Of a DNA stretch of 34,881 nt, positions 22,864 to 31,503 are shown in pieces. Both the position numbers and the translations under genes were made by a program. Under the pieces are notes generated by a model. The model made no database searches and was not told the DNA's origin. It saw nothing but the letters and a program-made list of their open reading frames with translations. The DNA is from Chloracidobacterium sp. UBA3360 (lineage in GTDB: Bacteria; Acidobacteriota; Blastocatellia; Pyrinomonadales; Pyrinomonadaceae). The stretch's first letter is position 1, and every line of letters starts with the position of its first letter. The stretch lies in the NCBI GenBank assembly GCA_002360555.1, contig DEQS01000103.1, positions 19,384-54,264 of the forward strand, given 5' to 3'.

Positions 22864-23151
22864 ATGGCAACACAGATAAATCAGATCGACGATGCCTGTA
22901 ACGGACGCACGATCCTGCGTGTCTCCGGAGAACTTCATCACGACGATGCCGTTTTGCTCGAACGCATCGCCGCATCAATCAGCGAAGAAAAAGGGACGCT
23001 CGTGGTTGTCGATCTCGCCGATATAGATTTTCTTGATAGTGAAGCCGCACCAATTCTAAAACGACTCGCGGAAGCTGAAGGCTATGCGATCGAAGGCATC
23101 GAAATTTTCCTGCAATCGACTATAGATCAAGCCGAACGGCACGGTGTGTGA
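22864..23151 (+). CDS. STAS-domain protein (anti-sigma factor antagonist-like)
   Basis: 95 residues forming a single STAS domain: RTILRVSGELHHDDAVLLERIAASISEEKGTLVVVDLADIDFLDSEAAPILKRLAEA. S59 in FLDSE sits where SpoIIAA-type antagonists are phosphorylated by their anti-sigma kinase. The family usually works by partner switching. No anti-sigma kinase, sigma factor or phosphatase gene is next to it, so its partner must be elsewhere, or it has another role. It lies between the transporter and lpxD with its own candidate promoter. Confidence 0.8.
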   Translation: MATQINQIDDACNGRTILRVSGELHHDDAVLLERIAASISEEKGTLVVVDLADIDFLDSEAAPILKRLAEAEGYAIEGIEIFLQSTIDQAERHGV

Positions 23152-23196
23152 CCGCCGCACCTGACATTTTCCCAAAAACCATTTACATTAAAGGGA

Positions 23197-24192
23197 ATGA
23201 AAACGCGCGAAATAGCCGAATTTCTTTCCGCTGAACTCATCGGTGACGGTGATGTTGAGATCCATGCCGTTGCTGCGCTTGTAACTGCTTCGGCTGGCGA
23301 GATCGCATTTATTGAAAAAGCTGATGTTGCAACGACGTCGGCAGCGGCTTGCCTTATCGTACCGGTAACGTTTGCCGCGCAAACTATTGCTCCACAGATC
23401 CGCGTTAGCGATCCAAAACTCGCCCTTGCCCGCGTCGCGAAAAAACTTAAGAAACACGAGCGGCGTTATTTTGGTGCCGAGCATTCGATAATTGCGAAAA
23501 CAGCTGATGTGCGCACCATCGAGATCGGTTCCTTTGTAACGATAGGTGAAAATTCATTTATTGGTGAGGGATGCGAAATCGGTGACGGCGTGCGGATCGG
23601 CAGAAATGTCGTCATCAAAAAATTTACAGTTCTCCATCCAAATTGCGTTATATATGACAATGTCCAGATCGGAAGCCACTGCGTCGTTCACGCCGGAGTG
23701 GTGATAGGCGCCGAGGGCTTTGGGTATATACGTGACGAAGACGGCGAGTATCATCAATTTCCCCAGATCGGCACAGTCGTGATCGAAGACAATGTCGAGA
23801 TCGGAGCCAATTCGTGCGTAGATCGCGGATCTCTCGGAGAAACCCGGATCGGTGAGGGCACAAAGATCGACAATCTTGTTCAAATCGCCCACAACGTACA
23901 AATAGGAAAGCGTGTCGTCATCGCGGCTCAGACAGGTATCTCTGGCAGCACCGTCATCGAAGATGATTGCGTAATCGGCGGACAGGTTGGCATGGGCGAT
24001 CACGCACGAGTTCAGAGTGGTGCGATCATCGGCTCACAGGCCGGTGTATTGCCCGGTAAGATTGTTCGTCCCGGTGTTTGGTGGGGCACGCCTGTGCAGC
24101 CGCTCGACGAATATAAACGCCAAAACGCACACGTCAAAGGCCTCGAGCGCCTTAAGGCCGAGGTTAAAGAGCTGAAAAAGAAACTTGATTAG
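23197..24192 (+). CDS. lpxD: UDP-3-O-acylglucosamine N-acyltransferase LpxD
   Basis: Third step of lipid A synthesis: N-acylation of UDP-3-O-acylglucosamine from acyl-ACP. 331 residues, full length. The N-terminal uridine-binding domain (about 1-100) is followed by a left-handed beta helix of hexapeptide repeats such as IGDGVR/IGRNVV/IGSHCV. The catalytic His is H232 in VQIAHNVQIG. C-terminal helix GLERLKAEVKELKKKL. The ATG at 23197 has an AAAGGGA Shine-Dalgarno directly upstream. It converges on lpxB, and the two stop codons overlap by four bases. The usual fabZ and lpxA neighbours are missing. Confidence 0.95.
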   Translation: MKTREIAEFLSAELIGDGDVEIHAVAALVTASAGEIAFIEKADVATTSAAACLIVPVTFAAQTIAPQIRVSDPKLALARVAKKLKKHERRYFGAEHSIIAKTADVRTIEIGSFVTIGENSFIGEGCEIGDGVRIGRNVVIKKFTVLHPNCVIYDNVQIGSHCVVHAGVVIGAEGFGYIRDEDGEYHQFPQIGTVVIEDNVEIGANSCVDRGSLGETRIGEGTKIDNLVQIAHNVQIGKRVVIAAQTGISGSTVIEDDCVIGGQVGMGDHARVQSGAIIGSQAGVLPGKIVRPGVWWGTPVQPLDEYKRQNAHVKGLERLKAEVKELKKKLD

Positions 24193-25328
24193 CCAACGAT
24201 TTTGAGGATGGCTTCGGCGGCACGTTTTGATGCACCGCCGTGACCAAGTTTGTCTGCGGTTTCCTTAAGGCGAACACGCATTTCTGCGTTTACTTCAGGT
24301 TGCAGCAAACGATTAATTTCATCCGCCAGCGTCTGAGGAGTAAAATCACCCTGGATCAATTCTTTCGCAAGCCTCTCACCTGCAATCAGGTTTATCAACC
24401 CGTAATGCGGAACTTCGATGAAGGGTTCGAGCAGTTTGTAATTGATCGCTGACGTCTTGTAAACAATGACTAGCGGCGTGCCGATGATCCCGGTTTCAAG
24501 TGTCGCAGTCCCGCTCGTGACGGCCGCTGCATCCGATGCAATCAAGGCGTCATAGGTTTCATGTTCAACCACCGTGAAATTAACCTTCGAGCCGGCGACG
24601 ATCTGGTCGATATCTTTTCGTTGTTTAGCAGAACTGATGGCTATAACGAATTGGATATCGCTGTCTGATGCGAGCCTTTCGGCAGCAGCCAGCATAACCG
24701 GGAGAATTTGAACGATCTCTTTGTGGCGGCTTCCGGGCAAAAGCGTAATGATCGGCTTTGCTGCGTCGAGTTCATGATCCGAACAAAATTGTTGTTTCGT
24801 TCGATCCGCGTGCACTTCGCGTGCAAGCGGACTGCCGACATATTCAACGTGGCTAACACCGTGCTCGTCGTACCAATCCTTTTCAAACGGCAATATCGTC
24901 AACATCAGGTCTACATATTTTTTGACGGACGAGATCCGATATTTACGCCACGCCCACAGCTGCGGCGAGATATAATAGACGACCCTTATCCCCTGCTTTT
25001 TCAGGTGTTTAGCTAGTTTGAGATTAAAATCGGGAAAATCGATGAGTATCGCTACATCGGGCTGATTTTTGGCGGCGGCGGCCTTAAGCTTTCTCATCGT
25101 CATTAGGAACATCGGCAACGCCCGGCCGATCTCAGCCAAACCAACGATCGAAAGCGAGTCAGCCTCGACCGTCGCGGTGACTCCGGCTTCGCGCATTCTC
25201 GGTCCGGCGGAGCCGAAAAATTCAATTTTATTGTCAGGTGAACCGTCGCGTATCGCCCGGACGAGTTTGGCCGCGTGGCCATCGCCAGACGCCTCACCTG
25301 CAACGATCATAAACCTAAGTGTTTTCAT
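24189..25328 (-). CDS. lpxB: Lipid-A-disaccharide synthase LpxB
   Basis: GT19 glycosyltransferase that joins UDP-2,3-diacylglucosamine and lipid X to make the lipid A disaccharide. 379 residues, full length. Typical blocks: MIVAGEASGDGHAAKLVRAIRD at the N-terminus, FFGSAGPRMREAGV, LIDFPDFNLKLAKHLKKQGIRVVYYISPQLWAWRKYR, LPGSRHKEI, and VTSGTATLETGIIGTPLVIVYK near the nucleotide site. Membrane-associated in the cytoplasm. It acts in the same pathway as the convergent lpxD; LptD at the end of the window acts at the last, transport step. Confidence 0.95.
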   Translation of the reverse strand: MKTLRFMIVAGEASGDGHAAKLVRAIRDGSPDNKIEFFGSAGPRMREAGVTATVEADSLSIVGLAEIGRALPMFLMTMRKLKAAAAKNQPDVAILIDFPDFNLKLAKHLKKQGIRVVYYISPQLWAWRKYRISSVKKYVDLMLTILPFEKDWYDEHGVSHVEYVGSPLAREVHADRTKQQFCSDHELDAAKPIITLLPGSRHKEIVQILPVMLAAAERLASDSDIQFVIAISSAKQRKDIDQIVAGSKVNFTVVEHETYDALIASDAAAVTSGTATLETGIIGTPLVIVYKTSAINYKLLEPFIEVPHYGLINLIAGERLAKELIQGDFTPQTLADEINRLLQPEVNAEMRVRLKETADKLGHGGASKRAAEAILKIVG

Positions 25329-25564
25329 TCTTTATGCCGACAGCAACTCAATGTTTAATGATATATCTGAAATCTAAAATGACAACCTAAGCGTGTTGTT
25401 GACGCATCATAGTCTGTAGTTTGGAAAACAGATAGTTTTTTCACAGCCCTGATGCTTGCAGTAAGCTCCCGTAACGCATAGAATTCAGTGTTTGGGCTGA
25501 TTTTTAAGAACAAGTTTTTTGCGTTAATAATATATTTTATCATCGGCATTTTTGGAGGATCTCT

Positions 25565-28183
25565 GTGACGTTTCGCCTGATCATTATTTCTGTCATTATC
25601 TTTGCGTTTACGACCGCGACATTCGGTCAAATCGACTCGGTCATCGGCCAAGTAACAAGCTCCGGCGCGGAGTCCTTCGTCGGTGGCATTAGCGGTAACG
25701 GCCGTTTTATCGTATTTGAATCGTCCGGCAACATCGCGACCGAAAACCCACGAAACGAAGATGGCAATCGCGAGATATTTTTGTTTGACTACGCCCAACG
25801 GCGAATATTTCAGATCACTGATACAAAGAGCGTTCTTTACGACACCAGCATTACGACATCGATCTATTTCAATGTTCGAGTCGAGATCGTAAATACACGG
25901 CCAGTGATCAGCAATGACGGAAAATGGATAGTCTTTAGTTCGAACGCAACAACGTCCACGCCTGTTGCTCCCAATGCGACGAATCCGGGTTCGTTTAACG
26001 GCAACACTTTTACGTCGCCGACGCCTACACCAACGGCGACTGTTACGCCCACGCCTCATGCGACACCGACACCGACACCAACGCCAACACCGACGCCATC
26101 AGGAACGCCGACCCCGACGCCGACACCACCGACAAATCCCTTAGCAAGTGACGGCAATCTCGAGCTGTGGCTGTATGAAATTCCTCCCTATGCACCCGTC
26201 GCAGACCTTTCTGCCGGTGACAGCATCCCCCTGGTCAATCTAGCAGGTGGAACATTTACCCAAATCACGAATTCGATCCCAAGCCAGTTGCCGCGCCCCG
26301 CATCGACCACGACGGGTGCATTTATTGCCGATGATAATCACGAGGCGAGTATTAGCGATGACGGTAATGTCATTGCATTTGCGTCGACGAGAAATTTGGT
26401 TCCGAGCGTAGGCAATGCATATCCGGCCGATGATAACGATGAGATCTTTACCTACGTGAGGACATCGGCGACGCTTGGACAGGTAACAAAAACTCCACGC
26501 GGCCCGATATCAAATCCGATTTACAGCAAGAGTCCTACGATCTCAGGCAATGGGCAGAGAGTGTTATTTACAAGTACCGGTGACAATCCGATAGTCGGGA
26601 TGACCGGCGGAACTAATCCGCTCGCCGACCGAAATGAGGAGATATTTTATAGCGACCTTGACGCCCTAGGTGCTCCCACGGGCACAAAGAAACAGGTCAC
26701 CACGACAAAATCGACAAACCTCGGTGACCCGGTCAATATACTCGACCTTGGGCGCCGCATGAGTCGGGACGGGCGATACATCGCATTTGACTCATACGCT
26801 GACTTGGCTAATGAGAATAGCGGCACTAATTACACGTCATTTGCGCTTTATCTATACGATACGACCACAAGCACGTTTCGACGTATTTGTGCCCGCAGTG
26901 ACGCCGATTCGGCCGCTACGGGCGGCGATCTGGCCAGATACCCGGGTTTTACAGACAATAATGCGTCCGGCACACCGTCTACACTTGTACTAGAGACAAG
27001 AATGAATATTAAGGCTGACGGCACGATACCGACAACAGCCGCAGACGGCCTAAATCCGAATGAAGTCAGGCCTGCTCAAATATATTCGTATCCATTAAAT
27101 ATTCCGGCCGCGACGGCGACTTTTACCAGACTCGCAACATTTCCAACGCCGACAAACTTTCTAGCCTCGACGCAGTTGATACCAAGCGACTCGATACAAA
27201 GGATGGCCTTTAATTTGTCGAACACCGAGCTAGGAACGGGCAATTTTGACGGACAGGCTGAGGTTTATTATTTTGTAAAACCGACAACAACCGTCACGCA
27301 ACGACTCAGGGGATTTGGGCTTACGACAGGCGCGAGTGCGATGACGGTCTCTCAAACGGTGGTTCCGACGCCAACCCCCACGCCAACGCCATCGCCTACA
27401 CCGACACCGATCCCAACGCCAACTCCGACGGGATCACCGTCACCTACTCCAACGCCATCCCCGACACCAACGCCGGTAACGCCGCCGGCTGTTCATGGCA
27501 TCTCACCGGGCATGTTGGCAACATTTAAGTTTCCGCGGCCTCAGGCGATTACACCTAAATCGGCGGTAGGCGACATTAAACTTTCCCCCAGTTTGCCGTT
27601 CGAATTGAGCGGTGTGACGATGACGATAAATGGCGTTGCCTGTGGCTTGAAATCCGTCGACGGCGACAACATCAGTTTCGTCACTCCGGTTGCCCTTGCC
27701 AGTGCGGCTGAGGGCACAAAATATCCTGTAGTCATTAACGCAAATGGGCGTGTTCTAAAGACCACTTTTGTGATCGTACCAACACGGCCCGATGTCTTTA
27801 ATGAGGCGATGTTTATAGGTCCTGGCGGAAGGACGAAACTGCTAAATGTAACTAATCGCGTCTACACGAAGGAGCCTTATGTCATAAGGACCATCAGGCG
27901 CCGGGGCGATATATTGCGTCCGAGTGTATTACGTGTATATCTAACGGGCGTCGCTAACGTAGACCCCGGCGCTATCACAGTACGAATTCGTGATTCGCTG
28001 ATCACGGGAACGAGTGTTTTATCTAATGTACTAGTCGAACCCGGTGTCTACATCGTAGATTTTGAGTTGCCTGCGGCGCTGGATGGCGCCGGTGACCAAC
28101 CGCTCGTCATCACTATCTCGGCAGGCTCGGTCACTTTTTCGTCAAGGCTAGACGATACTTCGACCAAAGTTTTGATACTTTGA
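25565..28183 (+). CDS. Large secreted PD40 beta-propeller protein with Pro-Thr linkers
   Basis: 872 residues. The start is GTG at 25565 with GGAGG a few bases upstream (25554-25558). A signal peptide (ends TATFGQ) precedes TolB-like PD40 repeats such as ISGNGRFIVFES, ISNDGKWIVFSS, ISDDGNVIAFAST and MSRDGRYIAFDS. These are interrupted by a Pro-Thr stretch at about residues 151-190. A second Pro-Thr linker at about 600-641 leads to a C-terminal region (VTMTINGVACGLKSVDGDNISFVTP...YPVVINANGRVLKTTFVIVPTRPDVF). That region resembles an immunoglobulin-like domain common in acidobacterial exoproteins. It is probably exported or at the cell surface; no enzyme motif is seen. It stands alone and is followed by a strong terminator. 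Confidence 0.85.
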   Translation: MTFRLIIISVIIFAFTTATFGQIDSVIGQVTSSGAESFVGGISGNGRFIVFESSGNIATENPRNEDGNREIFLFDYAQRRIFQITDTKSVLYDTSITTSIYFNVRVEIVNTRPVISNDGKWIVFSSNATTSTPVAPNATNPGSFNGNTFTSPTPTPTATVTPTPHATPTPTPTPTPTPSGTPTPTPTPPTNPLASDGNLELWLYEIPPYAPVADLSAGDSIPLVNLAGGTFTQITNSIPSQLPRPASTTTGAFIADDNHEASISDDGNVIAFASTRNLVPSVGNAYPADDNDEIFTYVRTSATLGQVTKTPRGPISNPIYSKSPTISGNGQRVLFTSTGDNPIVGMTGGTNPLADRNEEIFYSDLDALGAPTGTKKQVTTTKSTNLGDPVNILDLGRRMSRDGRYIAFDSYADLANENSGTNYTSFALYLYDTTTSTFRRICARSDADSAATGGDLARYPGFTDNNASGTPSTLVLETRMNIKADGTIPTTAADGLNPNEVRPAQIYSYPLNIPAATATFTRLATFPTPTNFLASTQLIPSDSIQRMAFNLSNTELGTGNFDGQAEVYYFVKPTTTVTQRLRGFGLTTGASAMTVSQTVVPTPTPTPTPSPTPTPIPTPTPTGSPSPTPTPSPTPTPVTPPAVHGISPGMLATFKFPRPQAITPKSAVGDIKLSPSLPFELSGVTMTINGVACGLKSVDGDNISFVTPVALASAAEGTKYPVVINANGRVLKTTFVIVPTRPDVFNEAMFIGPGGRTKLLNVTNRVYTKEPYVIRTIRRRGDILRPSVLRVYLTGVANVDPGAITVRIRDSLITGTSVLSNVLVEPGVYIVDFELPAALDGAGDQPLVITISAGSVTFSSRLDDTSTKVLIL
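26015..26133 (+). repeat. Coding Thr-Pro repeat 1
   Basis: Imperfect six-base repeats of ACNCCN type encode a run of Thr-Pro with a few Ser, Gly and Ala. It forms a flexible linker inside the propeller protein. The repeats lack spacers and are not CRISPR. Confidence 0.9.
27363..27488 (+). repeat. Coding Thr-Pro repeat 2
   Basis: A second imperfect ACNCCN array encodes the linker between the propeller and the C-terminal Ig-like region. It is nearly the same length as repeat 1, so recombination between the two could delete most of the propeller. Confidence 0.9.
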
Positions 28184-28202
28184 TCATTTCCAGATCACGC
28201 TG

Positions 28203-28229
28203 AAAAAGGCGGGGGTAACCCGCCTTTTT
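28203..28229 (+). terminator. Rho-independent terminator after the propeller gene
   Basis: AAAAAGGCGGG (28203-28213) and CCCGCCTTTTT (28219-28229) are a perfect 11-bp stem around GGTAA, with the T-run built into the right arm. The symmetrical A- and T-runs would allow it to work in both directions. Confidence 0.93.
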
Positions 28230-28347
28230 CTTGTTTGCAAATATTCGTTATGACTCCATAACCGCGAGCTTATCTTGCTAACCCTATCCCCTTGTATTAT
28301 CCTTTCCCTATTGAACTATTTTGGAGAATCCGTTTTTTTTAGCACTT

Positions 28348-28353
28348 TATAAT
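28348..28353 (+). promoter_or_regulatory. Candidate -10 element for ilvE
   Basis: A perfect TATAAT at 28348-28353, 45 bases before the ilvE ATG. A convincing -35 at 16-18 bases is not seen. Confidence 0.35.
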
Positions 28354-28398
28354 GAAAAGATCAGTGATTCGTTTTGAGACCAGGAGTTTCGCATAATT

Positions 28399-29388
28399 AT
28401 GTCGGGAAAAGACGTTAACACAATGAAGATCGCACCTAAGGTGTGGAAGAACGGCGAGTTTATCAACTGGGACGATGCCAACATCCATGTAATGGCACAC
28501 GTCGTCAATTACGGCTCGAGCGTATTTGAAGGTATCCGTTGCTACGAGACCATCGAGGGGCCTGCGATCTTTAGGCTCACCGAACATATGCAGCGGCTGG
28601 TAAATTCGGCCAAGATCTATCGCATGGATTCGGCTTTTTCCCGCGATGTTTTTTGCGATGCTGCGGTCGAATTGGTCAGTAATAGCGGCCTTGATTCGTG
28701 CTATCTTCGTCCTCTAATATTCCGCGGACTCGATCCTGAAAAACCCTCTTTTGGGGTCTACGGGCTAAATAACCCGATCGAATCGTACATCGCTGCGTGG
28801 CAGTGGGGCAAATATCTCGGCGAGGAAGCTCTCGAATCCGGTATCGACGTCTGCGTATCGAGCTGGACACGTATCACGTCAAACTCAATGCCCGCGATGG
28901 CAAAAGCCGGTGCGAATTATATGAATTCGCAGCTCATCAAAATGGAAGCGATCCTCGGCGGGTTTTCCGAGGGAATTGCTCTTGATGACCGCGGTTATGT
29001 CTCCGAAGGCTCTGGCGAGAACATCTTTTTGGTCAACGGCGGAAAGCTCATCACCCCGCCGCTCGGAGCATCGATCTTGCCCGGAATCACACGTGATTCC
29101 GTCATCCAGATCGCGCGCGAAATGGGCATCGAGGTCATCGAAACTTCGATACAGCGTTCGGCCCTGTATCTCGCTGACGAAGTCTTTTTCACCGGCACCG
29201 CCGCCGAGATCACACCGATCCGCTCGGTTGACCGCATCACGGTCGGCACAGGCAAACGCGGCGAAATGACCGCTCGGCTACAAGAAGAATTCTTTAAGGT
29301 CATCAAGGCAGAGCGTCCGGCACCTAACGGAGCAGAATGGCTGACATTCATTAACGCCAGCGGAGAAAAAAAAACAGCATCGGCCTGA
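28399..29388 (+). CDS. ilvE: Branched-chain amino acid aminotransferase
   Basis: Class IV PLP aminotransferase that interconverts branched-chain 2-oxo acids and Val, Leu or Ile with glutamate. 329 residues. Signatures: IHVMAHVVNYGSSVFEGIRCY near the N-terminus, YLRPLIFRG, MPAMAKAGANYMNSQLIKMEA with the PLP lysine at K169, EGSGENIFLV, PGITRDSVI and the FFTGTAAEITPI block near the C-terminus. The start is the ATG at 28399; another in-frame ATG lies at 28423. GGAG near 28383 is rather far upstream. A single-gene unit with its own terminator. Confidence 0.94.
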   Translation: MSGKDVNTMKIAPKVWKNGEFINWDDANIHVMAHVVNYGSSVFEGIRCYETIEGPAIFRLTEHMQRLVNSAKIYRMDSAFSRDVFCDAAVELVSNSGLDSCYLRPLIFRGLDPEKPSFGVYGLNNPIESYIAAWQWGKYLGEEALESGIDVCVSSWTRITSNSMPAMAKAGANYMNSQLIKMEAILGGFSEGIALDDRGYVSEGSGENIFLVNGGKLITPPLGASILPGITRDSVIQIAREMGIEVIETSIQRSALYLADEVFFTGTAAEITPIRSVDRITVGTGKRGEMTARLQEEFFKVIKAERPAPNGAEWLTFINASGEKKTASA

Positions 29389-29423
29389 ATGACCGATAAT
29401 TAACTGCATTTAAGCAAGAAAAG

Positions 29424-29455
29424 GACGAACCGGCTTGTATTGGTTCGTCTTTTTT
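29424..29455 (+). terminator. Rho-independent terminator after ilvE
   Basis: GACGAACC (29424-29431) pairs with GGTTCGTC (29442-29449) around a ten-base loop, followed by six T residues (29450-29455). Confidence 0.9.
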
Positions 29456-29545
29456 GCGCCTTCATTTCATAATTTCTGATCGAATCTGCAAGATCTGCAC
29501 AATACAACAAAGTCAGAAAAATACATCAAACCACGCAAAATGCGC

Positions 29546-29591
29546 TTGCAAAAACAAAAATCGGGTGTATACTGCTTTCAATCAAGCAGTA
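29546..29591 (+). promoter_or_regulatory. Promoter and inverted repeat upstream of the 29.9-33 kb gene set
   Basis: TTGCAA (29546-29551) and TATACT (29568-29573) are separated by 16 bases. TACTGCTT (29570-29577) and AAGCAGTA (29584-29591) form a perfect 8-bp inverted repeat that overlaps the -10 and the expected start site, the place of an operator or a 5'-end hairpin. A strong terminator lies 90 bases upstream, so this is the first promoter of the block. Confidence 0.5.
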
Positions 29592-29882
29592 CTTTCACTG
29601 ATCGTCATCCCAAGGAGCAGTTTCCCTGCGGCTCTGTCGGTCAATTAAGTGGTTCAAGGAGATCCCAGCTTTACTCCTAAACCTTGGCACTTATTTATCA
29701 GGCTTGAAACTGAACGGATCCCAGCTTTTTTTTTCGATTCCCAGTTTCCAAAGCTCTTAACATCAAGGGGACAACTCACGGTTCGATGTTCGCTTCAGAC
29801 GCGAGCATGGATTACGTCGTCCCTACAATCCTTAGTTAAAGCTGGATTGGCTATCCCATTCAGTTATTGGAGAAAAATAGAT
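29592..29882 (+). other. Long gene-free leader with repeated GATCCCAGCTT motif
   Basis: Between the promoter near 29546-29573 and the ATG at 29883 there are about 300 bases without a convincing gene. The frame from 29649 is open into the next CDS, but its 78 extra codons precede a signal peptide and lack a Shine-Dalgarno sequence. The motif GATCCCAGCTTT occurs at 29661-29672 and 29717-29728, with a diverged copy (GATTCCCAGTTT) at 29735-29747. No known riboswitch is recognised. It may be a structured 5' untranslated region or degraded former coding sequence. Confidence 0.4.
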
Positions 29883-31091
29883 ATGACATACGCCCGCAAA
29901 CAGATTTATGGATTTTCCCAAAAAACCAGCGTGATCAATACTATCCGACCGAAGTCCATCGTAATGCTTTTCGTCATTACTGTTGCGGCGCTTAGTACGG
30001 TTTTACAAGTACCTGCCCAAGATATGTCAAAGAAGTATTCCAACGATGACAAAACTGTGTGTGCGACCGGAGGAAGCCGCGCTGGTGACACATTCTGCGA
30101 TTACTTTAAGCAGTATAAGGATAACGAAACAGCAAATCCCATTCTCGCGGCAAACGCCCGAGACAATATGCTTTTTATCCTAAAACGTGAAGTCGACGAC
30201 TATTACGAGGAGTACAAAGTCGGACGGGCAAAGAAAACTAAGTGGTTTCAAACGGTTCTCGACATCTTGGGCATAGGCCTTTCTCTTTCAGGAACGATGG
30301 TGAACGGGGTACGTCCCAAAACTTGGATAGGTGCCGTCTCCGGATCGTTCCAAGCTGGTAGAGATTCGGTAAATGACCGCTTCAATCTACTGCAGATAAA
30401 GATCCTAACCAACAAGATGGACTCAAATCGCTTGGAAAAATGGGCCGAGATCCTCGCTGAAATGAACAAAAACGCAGCCGATTTTAGATGGGATAAAGCA
30501 CGTAGCCTGTTACAGGAATACACGGTACGAGGAACATTCGAGAATGCTCTCGATTCACTTGTAAATGAGACCGGCTCCGAAGTTACTGAGGGAGAAAAGA
30601 AAGTTCTAGCGGCGACCGTCGCTGGAGCAGTGCCAAAAGCGGAGTTGGACGCATTACTGGATAATTTCAACACTTTCATAAAGCCGATGTGGGAGAGAGG
30701 TAAGAAGTTCGACACCGACATTACGGCAAAGGCTGCCGAAATAGCCGCAAAAGCCGCCGGCGATCCCGCTCTACCGGCCCTCACCCAGGAGCTTGCCGAT
30801 CTACAAGCAGGCAAGGCTAATCTAATGACAAACTACAAGAATATCTGGGACGCCATCGTGATAGGCGGAGAGTTAGAACTTATTGAAAAGAGGATCAATG
30901 ATAAATATTCCGCTTTTCCAGCAGTAACAGGAGCCTATACGGCTGCAAAAACAAAGATCGTTAGCAATGTCCCTTCGGCTCCGACTCACGATGATTACTA
31001 TCTAGTGCTTTCGAAGATGAACGCCATTGTCGGCGGCGATCCCGAGCTTAATAAAATGTTTACCGCAATTTTGAAAAAGTACGTGCAGTAG
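29883..31091 (+). CDS. Exported helical protein of unknown function
   Basis: 402 residues from the ATG at 29883, which has GGAGA nine bases upstream. The hydrophobic segment MLFVITVAALSTVLQVPAQ at about residues 29-47, after a basic N-terminal region, is a long signal peptide or membrane anchor. The rest is mostly helical. A hydrophobic stretch WFQTVLDILGIGLSLSGTMVNGVRPKTWIGAVSG is at about residues 121-155, and an Ala/Lys-rich coiled-coil region (ITAKAAEIAAKAAGD...LTQELADLQAGKANL) lies around residues 280-315. Two cysteines follow the signal (VCATGG, TFCDYF). I do not recognise the family. First gene of a same-strand set of five, each of the others starting within 50 bases of the stop before it. 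Confidence 0.72.
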   Translation: MTYARKQIYGFSQKTSVINTIRPKSIVMLFVITVAALSTVLQVPAQDMSKKYSNDDKTVCATGGSRAGDTFCDYFKQYKDNETANPILAANARDNMLFILKREVDDYYEEYKVGRAKKTKWFQTVLDILGIGLSLSGTMVNGVRPKTWIGAVSGSFQAGRDSVNDRFNLLQIKILTNKMDSNRLEKWAEILAEMNKNAADFRWDKARSLLQEYTVRGTFENALDSLVNETGSEVTEGEKKVLAATVAGAVPKAELDALLDNFNTFIKPMWERGKKFDTDITAKAAEIAAKAAGDPALPALTQELADLQAGKANLMTNYKNIWDAIVIGGELELIEKRINDKYSAFPAVTGAYTAAKTKIVSNVPSAPTHDDYYLVLSKMNAIVGGDPELNKMFTAILKKYVQ

Positions 31092-31138
31092 CAAGACCAA
31101 TATTCGGACTCGTAACTCAGAAATATAAGGAGAAAAAA

Positions 31139-31468
31139 ATGGATTACTCAGTGAATATAGACGGACAACTCACAGCTCAACAGACCGAGGATCGATGCGA
31201 AGCGGAACAGGCGGGTGGCTTCAAACTGGACAGTGTCGTTCATAGCACTCTTATGGATGGGAATAATATCCGACTGATCAACAAGGCCGCGTTTGATCTG
31301 GCTACTCCCGACCTGATATTTACGAATCTCGAATTCAGCGTCCTCGGAGCAAATGATCCCGACCAGGTTCGTACCCAAATGAAAGCTCAAGGCTGGGTAT
31401 TCATATGTGACTCGCATATTTATGTGGCCGGAACACTGCAGCGAGTTCTTATCTTTGGAAAGAATTAG
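31139..31468 (+). CDS. Small protein of unknown function
   Basis: 109 residues with a strong Shine-Dalgarno (AAGGAGA at 31127-31133) before the ATG at 31139. It is soluble and acidic with no signal peptide. The sequence MDYSVNIDGQLTAQQTEDRCEAEQAGGFKLDSVVHSTLMDGNN is followed by a segment ending QGWVFICDSHIYVAGTLQRVLIFGKN that looks like beta strands. No motif recognised. Its position 47 bases after the exported protein and 35 bases before the two-helix membrane protein makes cotranscription likely. Confidence 0.65.
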   Translation: MDYSVNIDGQLTAQQTEDRCEAEQAGGFKLDSVVHSTLMDGNNIRLINKAAFDLATPDLIFTNLEFSVLGANDPDQVRTQMKAQGWVFICDSHIYVAGTLQRVLIFGKN

Positions 31469-31503
31469 ATATTCGTTGAACAAAAACATAAGGAGCGAAA
31501 GAA

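Noticed and set aside
25355..26059. Minus-strand ORF of 234 codons between lpxB and the propeller gene
   Set aside because: It is mostly antisense to the signal peptide and first repeats of the propeller protein, with a basic low-complexity product and no ribosome site.
26015..27488. Short regular repeats that could be taken for a CRISPR array
   Set aside because: They are imperfect six-base coding repeats for Thr-Pro with no spacers, and no cas genes are present.
29649..29882. N-terminal extension of the exported protein by 78 codons
   Set aside because: The extension would put a signal peptide more than 100 residues into the protein. The ATG at 29883 has its own GGAGA, while the 29649 start has no ribosome site.
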